NCBI GenBank assembly: GCA_021790425.1
Contig: JAJYEA010000006.1
Coordinates: 1 to 64,000, forward strand
Direction: 5' to 3'
DNA from: Thermoplasmata archaeon
GTDB taxonomy: Archaea > Thermoplasmatota > Thermoplasmata > Lutacidiplasmatales > UBA184
DNA length: 64,000 nt
Both the position numbers and the translations under genes were made by a program. The notes beneath the pieces are model-generated. The model was not told the DNA's origin. It searched no databases and worked only from the letters and a program-made list of their open reading frames with translations. Below, in pieces: positions 25,115-34,359 of the stretch (its first letter is position 1; the number at the start of each line of letters is the position of its first letter).

Positions 25115-26412
25115 CGGAGCGCACGATCGACGTGGACTACGTGGCCCGGGTGGAGGGGGAGGGCGCCTGCCACGTGACGATCCGGGACGGTGCGGTCGAC
25201 GACGTCCAGCTCCGGATCTTCGAACCTCCCCGTTTCTTCGAGGCGCTCCTGCGGGGCCGACGCTACGACGAGGCGCCCGACATCACGGCCCGCATCTGCG
25301 GGATCTGTCCGGTGGCCTATCAGATGAGCGCCTGCCACGCGGTGGAGCGGTCCCTCGGGCTGACCCTGGACGGTCCCCTCCGCGACCTCCGCCGTCTCCT
25401 CTACTGCGGCGAGTGGATCGAGAGCCACGCCCTCCACGTCTACCTCCTCCACCTCCCCGACTTCCTCGGCTATCCGGACGCGATGGCGCTCGCGAAGGAG
25501 CGGCCGGCGGCCGTGCGCCGGGGGCTCGAGCTCAAGAAGGCCGGGAACGCGATCCTCCGGACGCTGGGTGGACGGGAGATCCATCCCATCAACGTGCGCG
25601 TCGGCGGGTTCTACCGCGTCCCGACGCTGGAGGAGGCGGCCACCCTCCGTCCCGTCGTGGAGGGCGCCCTCGCGCTGGCGGAGGAGACCTTCCTCTTCGC
25701 GTCCACCCTCGATTTCCCGAAGATCGAGTTCGACTACGAGTTCGTGGCCCTCACCCACCCCGACGAGTACCCGATGAACGAGGGCACGGTCACGTCGAGC
25801 ACCGGACTCCAGCTGCCCGCCGAGCGGTTCGAGGAGGCCTTCGAGGAGGTCCAGGTACCGTACTCGAACGCCCTCCAGGTCGTCCGGAAGGGACGGGGCT
25901 CCTACCTCACCGGCCCCCTCGCCCGGTACGCGCTCAACCGGGAGCGCCTCACGCCCCGCGCGAGGGCGCTCGCCACGGAGGCCGGGCTCCCGGACGTCGT
26001 CCGCAACCCCTACCAGGCGATCGTCGTCCGCTCGCTCGAGATGGTCTTCGCCTGCGAGGAGGCCCTGCGCATCCTGGACGACTACCGTCCTCCGGAAGTG
26101 CCCTACCAGACGCCGCCGCACCCGCCGGCCGAGGGGTCGTGGGCCGCGATCACGGAGGCCCCGCGTGGGATGCTCTTCCATCGGTACCGGCTGGATGCCC
26201 ACGGCACCATCCAGGAGGCGCGCATCGTCGCCCCCACGACGCAGAACCAGAAGCGGATCGAGGACGACCTGCGCACGGTGGTCGCGCGGTCGCTCGACCA
26301 GGACGACCGCCACCTCGCGGACGCCTGCGAGAAGGCGATCCGCAACCACGACCCCTGCATCTCCTGCGCCACGCACTTCCTCGATCTCACGGTCGACCGC
26401 GGGGAACGATGA
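25111..26412 (+). CDS. hyhL: NiFe hydrogenase group 3b large (alpha) subunit
   Basis: 433 residues. NiFe ligands: N-terminal RICGICPV (Cys63, Cys66) and C-terminal [10 protein letters not shown] (Cys416, Cys419). The His after CAT (422) marks the cut site, so [11 protein letters not shown] (11 residues) would be removed by the downstream protease. Sequence matches cytosolic NADP-linked sulfhydrogenase/3b enzymes, not membrane energy-conserving types. GTG start overlapping the small-subunit stop. Confidence 0.95.
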   Translation: MTERTIDVDYVARVEGEGACHVTIRDGAVDDVQLRIFEPPRFFEALLRGRRYDEAPDITARICGICPVAYQMSACHAVERSLGLTLDGPLRDLRRLLYCGEWIESHALHVYLLHLPDFLGYPDAMALAKERPAAVRRGLELKKAGNAILRTLGGREIHPINVRVGGFYRVPTLEEAATLRPVVEGALALAEETFLFASTLDFPKIEFDYEFVALTHPDEYPMNEGTVTSSTGLQLPAERFEEAFEEVQVPYSNALQVVRKGRGSYLTGPLARYALNRERLTPRARALATEAGLPDVVRNPYQAIVVRSLEMVFACEEALRILDDYRPPEVPYQTPPHPPAEGSWAAITEAPRGMLFHRYRLDAHGTIQEARIVAPTTQNQKRIEDDLRTVVARSLDQDDRHLADACEKAIRNHDPCISCATHFLDLTVDRGER

Positions 26413-26897
26413 GCGGGAGCTCCCGGACCGTCGTCATCGGTGTCGGGAACGACGAGCGGGGAGACGACGCCGTCGGGCTCGCGGTCGCGCGCGTGCTCGC
26501 CCGTTCTCCTCCTCCCGAGGTGGAGGTCGCCGAGCTCTCGGGTGACCTGACCGGTCTCCTCGATCTCTGGGCCGAGCGGCCGCTCGCGGTCGTGGCGGAT
26601 GCCGTCCTGGGGGCAGGACCGCCAGGAACCCTCGTGCGGCGCGACGTCACGGGGGGCGAGTCCCTCCCAACCTGGGGAGGATACTCCACGCACGGGATCT
26701 CCCTGGCCGAGGCGGTCCGCCTGGGTGCGTCCCTGGACCGCCGCCCCGGCCGGTTGATCCTCTATGGCGTGACGATCGCGGCCCCGGGGTGGGGCCGGGG
26801 CCTCACCCCGGCCGTGGCCCACGCGGTCCCTGGGGTCGCCGGCCTCATCCGCGAGGAGCTCGCCCGTCCGGGGGCGGACCCGCGGGGGGGTCCCTGA
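26409..26897 (+). CDS. Hydrogenase maturation protease (HyaD/HycI type)
   Basis: 162 residues. [20 protein letters not shown] carries the conserved Gly-Asn-x-x-x-x-Asp with the Ni-sensing Asp, [13 protein letters not shown] the second acidic site, and [14 protein letters not shown] the conserved His. It trims the large-subunit C-terminus after Ni insertion. ATGA overlap with the large subunit fits a dedicated partner. Confidence 0.92.
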   Translation: MSGSSRTVVIGVGNDERGDDAVGLAVARVLARSPPPEVEVAELSGDLTGLLDLWAERPLAVVADAVLGAGPPGTLVRRDVTGGESLPTWGGYSTHGISLAEAVRLGASLDRRPGRLILYGVTIAAPGWGRGLTPAVAHAVPGVAGLIREELARPGADPRGGP

Positions 26898-26903
26898 CCG
26901 GCC

Positions 26904-27188
26904 ATGCACGAGGAAGCGTTGCTCCGGGACCTCCATCGCAAGGTGCTGGAGGTGGCCGCCGCGCAGGCGGCCACGCGGGTGCGTAGGATCTCCCTGTGGG
27001 TGGGCGCCCTCGCCCACCTCACCGAGGAACAGCTCCGGGCCCGCTGGGTCGAGACCTTCGCGGGCACGCTCGCGGAGGGGGCCCAGCTCGACATCGAGCA
27101 CTCCCTCGACCCCGAGGACCCGAGGGCGGACAAGATCGTCCTGACGAAAATGGATATAGACCTCCGGCACGTGGAGGGTTCCTCGTGA
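26904..27188 (+). CDS. hypA: HypA-like nickel insertion protein lacking the zinc finger
   Basis: 94 residues. It begins MHEEALL (the strictly conserved Met-His-Glu Ni site), and keeps VRRISLWVGALAHLTEEQLRARWVETFAGTLAEGAQLDIE, the core of HypA. Where HypA normally has a zinc ribbon with four Cys, this protein has no Cys at all and a short acidic linker (HSLDPEDPRADK). It may be a minimal HypA that relies on other zinc sites, or a specialised partner. Position directly after the protease and before hypC supports the maturation role. Confidence 0.8.
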   Translation: MHEEALLRDLHRKVLEVAAAQAATRVRRISLWVGALAHLTEEQLRARWVETFAGTLAEGAQLDIEHSLDPEDPRADKIVLTKMDIDLRHVEGSS

Positions 27189-27210
27189 GCGGAGGAGGGC
27201 GGAGGGTACC

Positions 27211-27471
27211 ATGTGCTTGACCATTCCCGGCCGCATCGCCTCCGTCGAGGGCGAGACCCCCGAGACGCGCTCCGCGATCGTGGACTACTCCGGCATCCGG
27301 AAACGCGTGCATCTGGTGTATCTCCCCGAGGCCCGTCCGGGAGACTACGTGCTGGTCCACGCGGGGTTCGCGACCGAGGTGATCCCCGAGGCCGAGGCCC
27401 TGGAGGCGCTGCGCACCTGGGCCTCGCTCCATCCCCCGGCACCGGCCGCCCAGAGCGCGGAGGGGACGTGA
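27211..27471 (+). CDS. hypC: HypC/HupF hydrogenase assembly chaperone
   Basis: 86 residues: MCLTIPGRIASVEGE has the invariant Cys2 that binds the Fe(CN)2CO precursor and the large subunit; PGDYVLVHAGFATEVIPEAEA follows. Standard length. HypB, D, E and F are not in this window. GTGA overlap with the next gene. Confidence 0.95.
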   Translation: MCLTIPGRIASVEGETPETRSAIVDYSGIRKRVHLVYLPEARPGDYVLVHAGFATEVIPEAEALEALRTWASLHPPAPAAQSAEGT

Positions 27472-28424
27472 GCGCCTCTCGCGCATCCCCCGGGGGAATG
27501 GGCCTCCTGCTGGTCCTCGCGACGGCGCTGATCAGCGGGGTCTCCACCTACGTCAATCTCTTCGCCGTCCCCGGGACGAGCTCGGACGCCTTCGTCACGG
27601 TCCGCAACCTCCTCGTCGCGGTCGCGATCGCCCCGATGGCGCTCTTCGTCTCGGGGGGGATTCGCTCGGGCCTGACCTCGAAGCAGTGGGGGCAGCTCGC
27701 GCTGATCGGGCTCGTGGGCGGGTCGATCCCCTTCCTCCTCTTCTTCCATGGGCTCGCGCTCGCCGCCGCCGCGAAGGGCGGCCCCACGGCCTCCTTCTTC
27801 TATCGCACGCTCTTCCTCATGGCCACCACCCTGGGGGTCGTCGTCCTCGGGGAGCGCGCCCGTCCCCGGGTCGCCCTCGCGGCCCTGCTCCTGCTCGTCG
27901 GGAACGCCTTCCTCCTCTCCCTCACGTCGGCGGTCTGGGTCGACGGAACGGGGTTCGTGCTCGTGGCGACGGTGCTCTGGGCGGTGGAGTACACCCTCTC
28001 GAAGCACGCCCTGCGGTCCCTCTCCTCCGGCACCGTCGCCTTCGGGCGGATGGGCTTCGGCGCCCTCTTCCTCGTCGCCTATCTCGGCATTTCGGGCCAG
28101 CTGGCCGAGGTGTCGGGCTTCAGCGGCGGCCAGTGGGTCTGGATCCTCATCAGCGCCGCTTTCCTGACGGCGTTCGTCGCCACGTGGTACACGGGGCTGA
28201 AGCACGTGGAGCTGGGCACTGCCGCCTCGGTCCTGGTGCTCGGGTTCCCGGTGACCTATCTCCTCTCCGTCGCCTTCGACGGGGCCCGCATGACCACCGA
28301 CCAGGCGCTGGGCGTCGTGGCGATCGCGGTGGGCCTCCCGCTCGCGGTCGGTTACACGCTCCTCCGGGACGCCTGGGGGACGCTGGCCCGCTTCTGGCGG
28401 GGCGCCGACGCACCCACCGGGTAG
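27468..28424 (+). CDS. DMT-superfamily (EamA) transporter inside hydrogenase operon
   Basis: 318 residues with ten TM helices in two EamA halves (each about 130 residues). Helix-ending motifs such as [12 protein letters not shown] and the helix [21 protein letters not shown] are typical. Substrate unknown; its tight placement (GTGA overlap with hypC, zero gap to the next gene) suggests a link to hydrogenase metabolism, for example nickel or a metabolite, but this is speculation. Confidence 0.85.
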   Translation: MSASRASPGGMGLLLVLATALISGVSTYVNLFAVPGTSSDAFVTVRNLLVAVAIAPMALFVSGGIRSGLTSKQWGQLALIGLVGGSIPFLLFFHGLALAAAAKGGPTASFFYRTLFLMATTLGVVVLGERARPRVALAALLLLVGNAFLLSLTSAVWVDGTGFVLVATVLWAVEYTLSKHALRSLSSGTVAFGRMGFGALFLVAYLGISGQLAEVSGFSGGQWVWILISAAFLTAFVATWYTGLKHVELGTAASVLVLGFPVTYLLSVAFDGARMTTDQALGVVAIAVGLPLAVGYTLLRDAWGTLARFWRGADAPTG

Positions 28425-29159
28425 ATGAACGGCGCAGTGCTCGCCGCCCGGTTCAGCCTCGCGACGAACCGTCTTGAGTACTGCGGTCCCCCCGGGGCCG
28501 ACCGGGTGCTCTACGCGGCGATCACGCGGGGGGAACGGATCCGGGAGGCCGGGGAGGCGCTGCTCCAGTTCGAGGCCCTGCCGGCCTACTTCGAGGCGAT
28601 CGCGAAGAAGCACGGCCTCTCCCCGCTGGACGAGCGGGTCGTGGAGGCCTACTGGATCGGGAACGATCTCCTCGACGCGTTCGGCCCCTTGGACTTCGGC
28701 GAGGTCCTCGACGGGCTCGTGCGCCAGGGGCTCCCGCGGCGGATCGCCGAGAGGCTCCGGTCCGCGCTCCCCGACCACCCGATCCCGCACCACACCTTCC
28801 ACGTGAGCTTCGTGGGAGTGGGCAACGTGACCGGCCACGTGGAGACCACGCTGCCGAACATGGATGCCTGCCGTCCGTCCTGGGCCACCGTGCGCTCGGT
28901 CGACGGATCGATGCTCACCCTCGAGCGCTCTCCCCTGGTGCTCCGGGAGGGACGGTTGGGCCTCGGGGCTCCCTCCGAGGTCCGGACGGAGTACGATCCG
29001 GCGGTGCTCCCGGGCCTGCGACCCGGAGCCTCGGTCGCGCTCCACTGGGGATGGCCCGCCCTCGAACTGACGACCCGGCAGCGGGAGGCCCTGGAGCGCT
29101 ACTCGAACGAGTCCTGGGAGCAGGTCCGCCGGGCCCGCGGACCGGCGCCCGTCGGTTGA
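28425..29159 (+). CDS. DUF6390-like hydrogenase-associated protein
   Basis: 244 residues, starting directly after the TAG of the transporter gene. Features: [23 protein letters not shown] near the N-terminus, [15 protein letters not shown], and a central [19 protein letters not shown] rich in His. This matches a family (DUF6390) that sits with hydrogenase genes in other prokaryotes; its role is unknown. The His cluster could be metal-related. Probable last gene of the operon. Confidence 0.78.
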   Translation: MNGAVLAARFSLATNRLEYCGPPGADRVLYAAITRGERIREAGEALLQFEALPAYFEAIAKKHGLSPLDERVVEAYWIGNDLLDAFGPLDFGEVLDGLVRQGLPRRIAERLRSALPDHPIPHHTFHVSFVGVGNVTGHVETTLPNMDACRPSWATVRSVDGSMLTLERSPLVLREGRLGLGAPSEVRTEYDPAVLPGLRPGASVALHWGWPALELTTRQREALERYSNESWEQVRRARGPAPVG

Positions 29160-29217
29160 TAGGTTTCAGGGAAGGGCGGGGGGAATCGCCCTTCCCCTAC
29201 TGTAATCGTGAACGGCG

Positions 29218-29565
29218 CTAGTGGGCCACCGAGACGTTCTTCTTGGCGTGCGGCGCCCTCATCTCGGTGGGGAAGAGAGTGTTCCAGTGCCCCACCATCG
29301 TCTCCCGGCGCTCGGCTCCCCGGTCCTTGCGGCCCTTGCGACCCATGAGGGGGTCGTTCGTGTCGCGGACCTCCCGGAGGAACTCCTGGGGATCCTTGCT
29401 GGCCTGCTCGAAGCCGTAGAGGATGAACTCGCGAAGGATGCTGGAGCGCCCGCGCCACCCGATCCGTCGCCGGACCTGGGGGTTCAGATTCCGCTTCGCC
29501 ATCCTCCAGATGGCGGTTGTCGTCTTGTAGTCCTTGGTAGAGAGTGCAATCATCACTTGTGGCAT
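29218..29565 (-). CDS. Small basic protein of unknown function
   Basis: About 115 residues, Arg/Lys-rich, no membrane segment. MPQVMIALSTKDYKTTTAIWRMAKRN, RIGWRGRSSILREFILYGFEQASKDP suggests a helical nucleic-acid-binding protein, possibly ribbon-helix-helix-like, but no family is recognised. ATG 29565 has an SD-like GGTGA four bases upstream and TATA-like GGATATT about 27 nt upstream. The surrounding 29.2-29.8 kb stretch is lower in GC than its neighbours. Confidence 0.55.
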   Translation of the reverse strand: MPQVMIALSTKDYKTTTAIWRMAKRNLNPQVRRRIGWRGRSSILREFILYGFEQASKDPQEFLREVRDTNDPLMGRKGRKDRGAERRETMVGHWNTLFPTEMRAPHAKKNVSVAH

Positions 29566-29920
29566 CGTTTCACCGTACCTTCGTACGCAATATCCGCATA
29601 TATCCTTTTGCACCGTATTTGATATCTAAAAGTTGTGACCGCGTCATCAGTACCTGACTGGCCGAATCCCGCATGGTTGCGGCCTGCCCCGGAGAGTTTC
29701 CGGTCTCCTCCCATGTCTTGGAGCTGAAATATGTGAACTTGAGGCGAAAATACTCTTCTCAACCTGCTTTGGTGGGTGAAGACGGAGCAACCGGCCCCGG
29801 CATTTCGGGAGGCCGCGTCCCTTCGCCCCGATCCCCCCGGCCCCGCGCGCTTCGTCGGGACACTGCCCCCTCGGGCGGGCCCCCAAACAACCTTTTGTGC
29901 CCGGGACCTTCGCTCGGGTC
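29566..29920. other. Divergent promoter region
   Basis: About 355 bases. The left part holds AT-rich minus-strand promoter elements (GGATATATGC and GATATTG at 29585-29605). A T-rich CCTTTTGTG (29891-29899), centred about 27 nt before ATG 29921, may be the plus-strand TATA box. No RNA gene or ORF is supported. Confidence 0.4.
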
Positions 29921-30604
29921 ATGGGGACCGAGAGCGCCCGCCCGCCTCGATATGACTTCCACGCGCACACCTACCTGACGGACGGCACCACGTCCGCTAC
30001 CGACATGTGGTACGCCGCCGACGCCCTCGGCCATCGCCTGCTCGCCATCACGGACCACGTGGGCACGGAGGACCCCGTGCCCCTGCTCCGCCATCTTTCG
30101 CAGGAGCGGGCCGGGTGGGAGCAGGAGGGGATGGCGACCCTGATCGGGGTCGAGATCACCAAGGCCCCCCCGCATCGCATCGCCGAGATCGCGCGCGCGG
30201 CGCGCAAGGCCGGGGCGGAGATCGTCATTGTCCATGGGGAGACCATCGCCGAGATCGTGCCTCCGGGGACGAACCGGGCAGCGCTCGCCAGCGGCGAGGT
30301 CGACGTGCTCGCGCACCCCGGCCTCCTGACGGTGGAGGACGCGGAGCTGGCGCGCGCGAACGGGACCATCCTCGAGCTGAGCGCCCGCAAGGCGCACTGC
30401 ATCACCAACGGCCGGGTCGCCCGCGTCGCCATCGAGGTGGGCCTCGAGCTGGTGGTGGACTCCGATGCCCACGGGCCCGATCAGCTCGTCTCCCACGCGG
30501 TCGCACAGAAGATCGCCCTGGGCGCGGGGCTCGACGAGGCCCGGGTCCGGAAGGCCATCGAGACCACCCCCGAGCAGTTGCTCGCCCGGATCCGTTCCCG
30601 GTAG
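29921..30604 (+). CDS. PHP-domain phosphoesterase (histidinol-phosphatase-like)
   Basis: 227 residues. Metal-binding PHP motifs: YDFHAHTYLTDG (His-x-His), LAITDHVG (Asp-His), LIGVEITK (Glu), VIVHGE (His), VDVLAHPG (His) and VVDSDAHGPD (Asp-x-His). The family hydrolyses phosphate esters such as histidinol phosphate or acts in DNA repair. No his genes are nearby, so the substrate is open. Start at ATG 29921; the frame is open back to 29897. Confidence 0.88.
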   Translation: MGTESARPPRYDFHAHTYLTDGTTSATDMWYAADALGHRLLAITDHVGTEDPVPLLRHLSQERAGWEQEGMATLIGVEITKAPPHRIAEIARAARKAGAEIVIVHGETIAEIVPPGTNRAALASGEVDVLAHPGLLTVEDAELARANGTILELSARKAHCITNGRVARVAIEVGLELVVDSDAHGPDQLVSHAVAQKIALGAGLDEARVRKAIETTPEQLLARIRSR

Positions 30605-30701
30605 GCGCCCCCCGCCTCCGGGGACACGGACGTAGGGCAGGCCCGCCCGCGAGCCTGCCGTCGTGGGGCCCGGGCGCGGCGCCCGGGAAGGACGCTCGTG
30701 C

Positions 30702-31103
30702 TCAGGTAAAATGCCGGTGGACCGCGAGCAGGTAGACGAACAGCGCGGCGGCGATGACGAGTCCGAGCGTGATCTTGCCGGCGAGCACGTCGACCAGGAG
30801 GAAGAACCCGACGACGAGCAGGCTGAGCGCGAGGGCCCACATCTCGAGGTGCCAGAGGCCCGTCGCCACGAGGAGGAGGATCACGCCGAGAAAGAGGATG
30901 ATGCCTCCGGCCAGTGCGCCGGTGAGGCCGAGGACCGAGGTCGGGGCCAGGTAGAGGGAGAAGCTCGACGCGATCACCACCAGGAGCCCGGCGATGAGCA
31001 GGAGGAGCCCGAAGAGCCCGATCAGGATCGCGAGGAGCGCGACTCCGAGGGGCAGGGTCGGTCGCACGTAGGGGCGGCCCGGTTGCGCATAGTTTCCGCT
31101 CAC
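30702..31103 (-). CDS. Hypothetical four-helix membrane protein
   Basis: 133 residues: short Pro/Tyr-rich N-terminus, then four TM helices separated by short loops, with few charges. No family motif. GTG 31103 overlaps the TGA of the upstream AAA-TPR gene (GTGA), so the two are one operon and may work together, for example as a membrane dock for the large protein. Bases 30605-30701 downstream hold nothing recognisable. Confidence 0.65.
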   Translation of the reverse strand: MSGNYAQPGRPYVRPTLPLGVALLAILIGLFGLLLLIAGLLVVIASSFSLYLAPTSVLGLTGALAGGIILFLGVILLLVATGLWHLEMWALALSLLVVGFFLLVDVLAGKITLGLVIAAALFVYLLAVHRHFT

Positions 31104-34100
31104 GTCGTCTCCCGGCCCATAGGTACCGCACCGGTGGTCTTATAGAGTGCGTCCGCCGCCTCGCGATGCCGCGAAGCCTCCTCGCGCGACCCGAAGCGGA
31201 GCTCCCAGGCGGCGAGGGTGTCGAGCGAGCGCGCCTCCTCGACCTTGGCGAAGTACTTCCGGGAGGACGCGAGCGCGAGGTCGGCCTCCGTCCTCGCCTC
31301 TTCGCGCTGTCCCCGCAGCAGGGCGAGCTCCGACCGGAGGCGGTGGTAGTGGGAGACGTCCTCCGGAGGGAGGTCCTGTTCAGGCTGGGTGAGCTGTCCG
31401 AGCACGGCACCGGCCTCCGCGAGCTCCCCCCGGGCGAGGTGGATGCGGGCCAGGGTGAGCTGGGCGTAGCCGGCGGGCCCGGCGCTGGAGGTGGCGCGCA
31501 GGTCGGGCAGCGCGTGCCGGGCCTTCTCGAGCGCACGGTCGGCGTGTCCGGTCCGGAGATCGAGGCGGGCCTCCAGGAGTTCGAAGAAGGCGTCCATGAA
31601 GCGGAGGCCGAACCGCTGCGCCAGCGTCCGCCCCTCCGTGGTGGCCTTCCGGCAACGGTCATCCTCGCCCATGAGCTCGTAGACGTAGGCGATGTTCCAG
31701 AGGGAGGACGTGTAGCTCGAAACGTCGCCGATCTTGCGGAGGAGATCGGACCCCTGGCGGATGTCCTGCTCGGCGGTCTTGAGGTCCCCCCGGTGCACCG
31801 CCACCTCGGAGGAGAGGTTGCACAGGAGCGCGGTCATGCGTTCGGTCCCCTCGCCCCCGAGGAGCGCGCGGCCGGCCTCGAGCCACCGGTGGTACTCCTC
31901 CTCCAGCGCGAGCTGGCCCGCAAGCCACCCGGCGTCGTAGCAGAAGCGGAGCCGGAGCCACGTCGGGGCGGAGTCGGCGGCCAGGGCCGAGGCCTCGCGG
32001 AAGCTCACGAGGGAGCCCTGGAAGTCTCCCTTCGCGTACCGGGCGTTCCCCTCGACCCCCTTGATGAGGGACTCGGTGAGGGCGGAGAGCCTCGTGCCCC
32101 GAGCCCGCCCCTCGTCCACCGCGGTCCGCAGCGTCGCCTCGGCCTCCACCGGCGTGGAGGGCGTGGTGAGGTAACTACGATAGGCGAGCGCCAGGGTCCG
32201 GAGCTCGGGGGAGGCCGGGATCTCCTCCATCCGGTGGAACAACCCCCGCACCGACGAGGCCGGACCTCCCGTCAGATAGAGCCGGAGGGCGATGTCCATC
32301 CCCTCCTGCAGCCGGGCATCCGGCGCCACGCCGCCCAGGGCCAGGAGGTCCTGGAGCCATCCATGGTAGGTCTCGACCGCCCGGCTTGCGTGCGCCCGGA
32401 TGGCGGCATCGATGGCGCGGCGGATCCACGCCGGGCCCTCTCGAACGTCCTGGGCCAGGTGGACGAGACGGGCGATCTGGTCGACCTGGTCGCTCGCGTG
32501 GTCGATCGCCAACCGTGCGAGCGTCGCCGCATCGGCCGCGATCCGCGTCTCCGGGATCTCCGAGAGCGTACCCTCCCACACCAGGGGGTGTCCGAAGGAC
32601 CACCGTCCGGGCCGTCCGGGGACGCGGTCGAGCAGCCCGTGCTGGGTCCCGAGGCTGACGAAGACGTCCTTCAGCGTCCCGTGCCCGGGACCGAGGGCGG
32701 CAGAGACGTCGCCCTCGTCGAACTCGCTCCCGGCCACCGCGGCCATCTCGAGCGCCCGGCGCTTCTCGGGGGTGAGCATCCGGAGCCGCCGCAGGACCAG
32801 CCGCTTCAGCGTGTCGGGCAGGTCGGACTTCGCACCTGTGCCGTCGTTGCGGTGCCGGACGAAGACGAACTCGGACCCGTCGGGAGCCAGGGTCCCCTCC
32901 TCCCGCATCTGGCGTACCAGCTCGAGGAGGAAGTAGGGGTTGCCTCCCGTGCGTTCCAGGAGCGGGGAGAGGCTCCCCTCCCCCGGCCCTAGGTGCGGAG
33001 GCGCGCCGAGCACGGCGGCGCAGAGCTCGCCGAGCGCTTTCTCGTCGAGCGGCTGCACCTCGAGGCGGCGCAGGGAACCCTCGCGCTCCATCGCGTCGAG
33101 GATCTCCACCAGGGCGCCCGCGTCCGTCCCGCTGGCCGGCCGGTCGTCGTCCGGCCGCAGGGAGGCCACGAGGAGGACCGGCAGGGTGCGGATGTTGCGC
33201 GCCAGGAACTGGACGGCCCGGAGGGACTCCGGGTCGGCCCACTGGAGGTCGTCGAAGAACAGGATCTGGGGCTTCCGACGGGACCAACCGTCGAGCTGGC
33301 GGAGGAAGCGGAGCATCGACTGGGCGGGGGACTCCGTCGGGGCGGCGGTGTCGGGGGCCCGCGCCCCGTGGGGCACCAGCACCTCCCCCTCGGCCACGAG
33401 GAGGGCCACCTCCTTCTTCTCCAGGGCCTCGGGATGGAGCGAGACCAGGAGCCGTCCGCCCGAGGACTCGGCCGCGTCCCGCAGGAACTGGATGAGCCGC
33501 AGGACGGGAACGAACCCGTTCTGGCTCACGAGGTACTCGAGGCCCGCGATGGCGACCACGGATCCCGGGGAGGTGGTCAGGTGCTTCTCGAGGGTCGCCC
33601 CGAGGCTGTCGAGGGAGGTGGGGCTCAGGGCCCCCTGGCCTTCCGCGCGGGAGAGCCAGTAGACCTGCGCCTCCGGGGAGAGCGTCGGGAGGCGCTGCCG
33701 CAGGACGCCCTCCCGCTCCCGCGTCAGGAGGAGGGTCGGATGCTGCTGGGCGATCGGGAGCAGGCGTTGGAAGAACAGGGTCGGCTTCTCCTCCTGCACG
33801 AAGAGCACGGTCGGTGCGTTCCGGTCCTCGGGGCCGGGTTCCGGCGTCGGCTCCTCGGCCCCGGCCGCTTCGGCCCGGAAGAGTTGCGCGAACGGGAAGA
33901 AGGGGAGGTTCGTGTCCTTGAGGCAGTAGGCCCACCGAACCTCGCAACCCCGGGACCGTCCCGTCTCCTCGACCCAGCGAAGGAGCCGGGTCTTCCCGAT
34001 CCCGGCCGGCCCGGAGACGACGGTGAGCGACCCTTCCGAACGCCCCACCCGGTCGAGCATCGTCTCGAGGAACGCCTGTTCCCGCTGCCGGCCCACGATG

Positions 34101-34231
34101 GGGAGGGTGGTCGTGGGGATCATGGGCATCCCTCGACCCGGAGCGGCCTCGCCTCGCGGCTCCTTCGGGGAGTGACGCTCGTTCCCGGGCACCGTACCCG
34201 TATCGAGGGGCCGATCATCTCGCGTATCCAC
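31100..34231 (-). CDS. Giant AAA/STAND ATPase with embedded DUF835 and TPR solenoid
   Basis: 1043 residues. IVGRQREQAFLE opens an AAA_16/STAND-type NTPase; Walker A GPAGIGKT at 74-81, Walker B ILFFDDLQWADPESL at 323-337. Between them, residues about 141-285 form a DUF835 domain (TVLFVQEEKPTLFFQRLLP, AIAGLEYLVSQNGFVPVLRLIQFLRD). Residues about 340-560 complete the ATPase arm and winged-helix-like region (GGNPYFLLELV). About 560-1043 is a helical TPR-like solenoid. No LuxR HTH or cyclase domain. Looks like a signal-integrating scaffold. GTG start; translationally coupled to a small membrane protein. Confidence 0.82.
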   Translation of the reverse strand: MDTRDDRPLDTGTVPGNERHSPKEPRGEAAPGRGMPMIPTTTLPIVGRQREQAFLETMLDRVGRSEGSLTVVSGPAGIGKTRLLRWVEETGRSRGCEVRWAYCLKDTNLPFFPFAQLFRAEAAGAEEPTPEPGPEDRNAPTVLFVQEEKPTLFFQRLLPIAQQHPTLLLTREREGVLRQRLPTLSPEAQVYWLSRAEGQGALSPTSLDSLGATLEKHLTTSPGSVVAIAGLEYLVSQNGFVPVLRLIQFLRDAAESSGGRLLVSLHPEALEKKEVALLVAEGEVLVPHGARAPDTAAPTESPAQSMLRFLRQLDGWSRRKPQILFFDDLQWADPESLRAVQFLARNIRTLPVLLVASLRPDDDRPASGTDAGALVEILDAMEREGSLRRLEVQPLDEKALGELCAAVLGAPPHLGPGEGSLSPLLERTGGNPYFLLELVRQMREEGTLAPDGSEFVFVRHRNDGTGAKSDLPDTLKRLVLRRLRMLTPEKRRALEMAAVAGSEFDEGDVSAALGPGHGTLKDVFVSLGTQHGLLDRVPGRPGRWSFGHPLVWEGTLSEIPETRIAADAATLARLAIDHASDQVDQIARLVHLAQDVREGPAWIRRAIDAAIRAHASRAVETYHGWLQDLLALGGVAPDARLQEGMDIALRLYLTGGPASSVRGLFHRMEEIPASPELRTLALAYRSYLTTPSTPVEAEATLRTAVDEGRARGTRLSALTESLIKGVEGNARYAKGDFQGSLVSFREASALAADSAPTWLRLRFCYDAGWLAGQLALEEEYHRWLEAGRALLGGEGTERMTALLCNLSSEVAVHRGDLKTAEQDIRQGSDLLRKIGDVSSYTSSLWNIAYVYELMGEDDRCRKATTEGRTLAQRFGLRFMDAFFELLEARLDLRTGHADRALEKARHALPDLRATSSAGPAGYAQLTLARIHLARGELAEAGAVLGQLTQPEQDLPPEDVSHYHRLRSELALLRGQREEARTEADLALASSRKYFAKVEEARSLDTLAAWELRFGSREEASRHREAADALYKTTGAVPMGRETT

Positions 34232-34260
34232 CCCGCACGACGCTCGTAAGGGCGGGTCGG

Positions 34261-34267
34261 ATAAAAC
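34261..34267 (-). promoter_or_regulatory. TATA-like box upstream of AAA-TPR gene
   Basis: GTTTTAT on the minus strand, about 32 nt ahead of GTG 34231, giving a very short leader. Confidence 0.45.
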
Positions 34268-34359
34268 GGCACGGACGTACGACCCTCACTTCCCCTCCGG
34301 ACCGGGATACGAAGCTAGATTACCCCCGCCGTAGGTAGGGTTCCCAGGTAAGGGACCCC

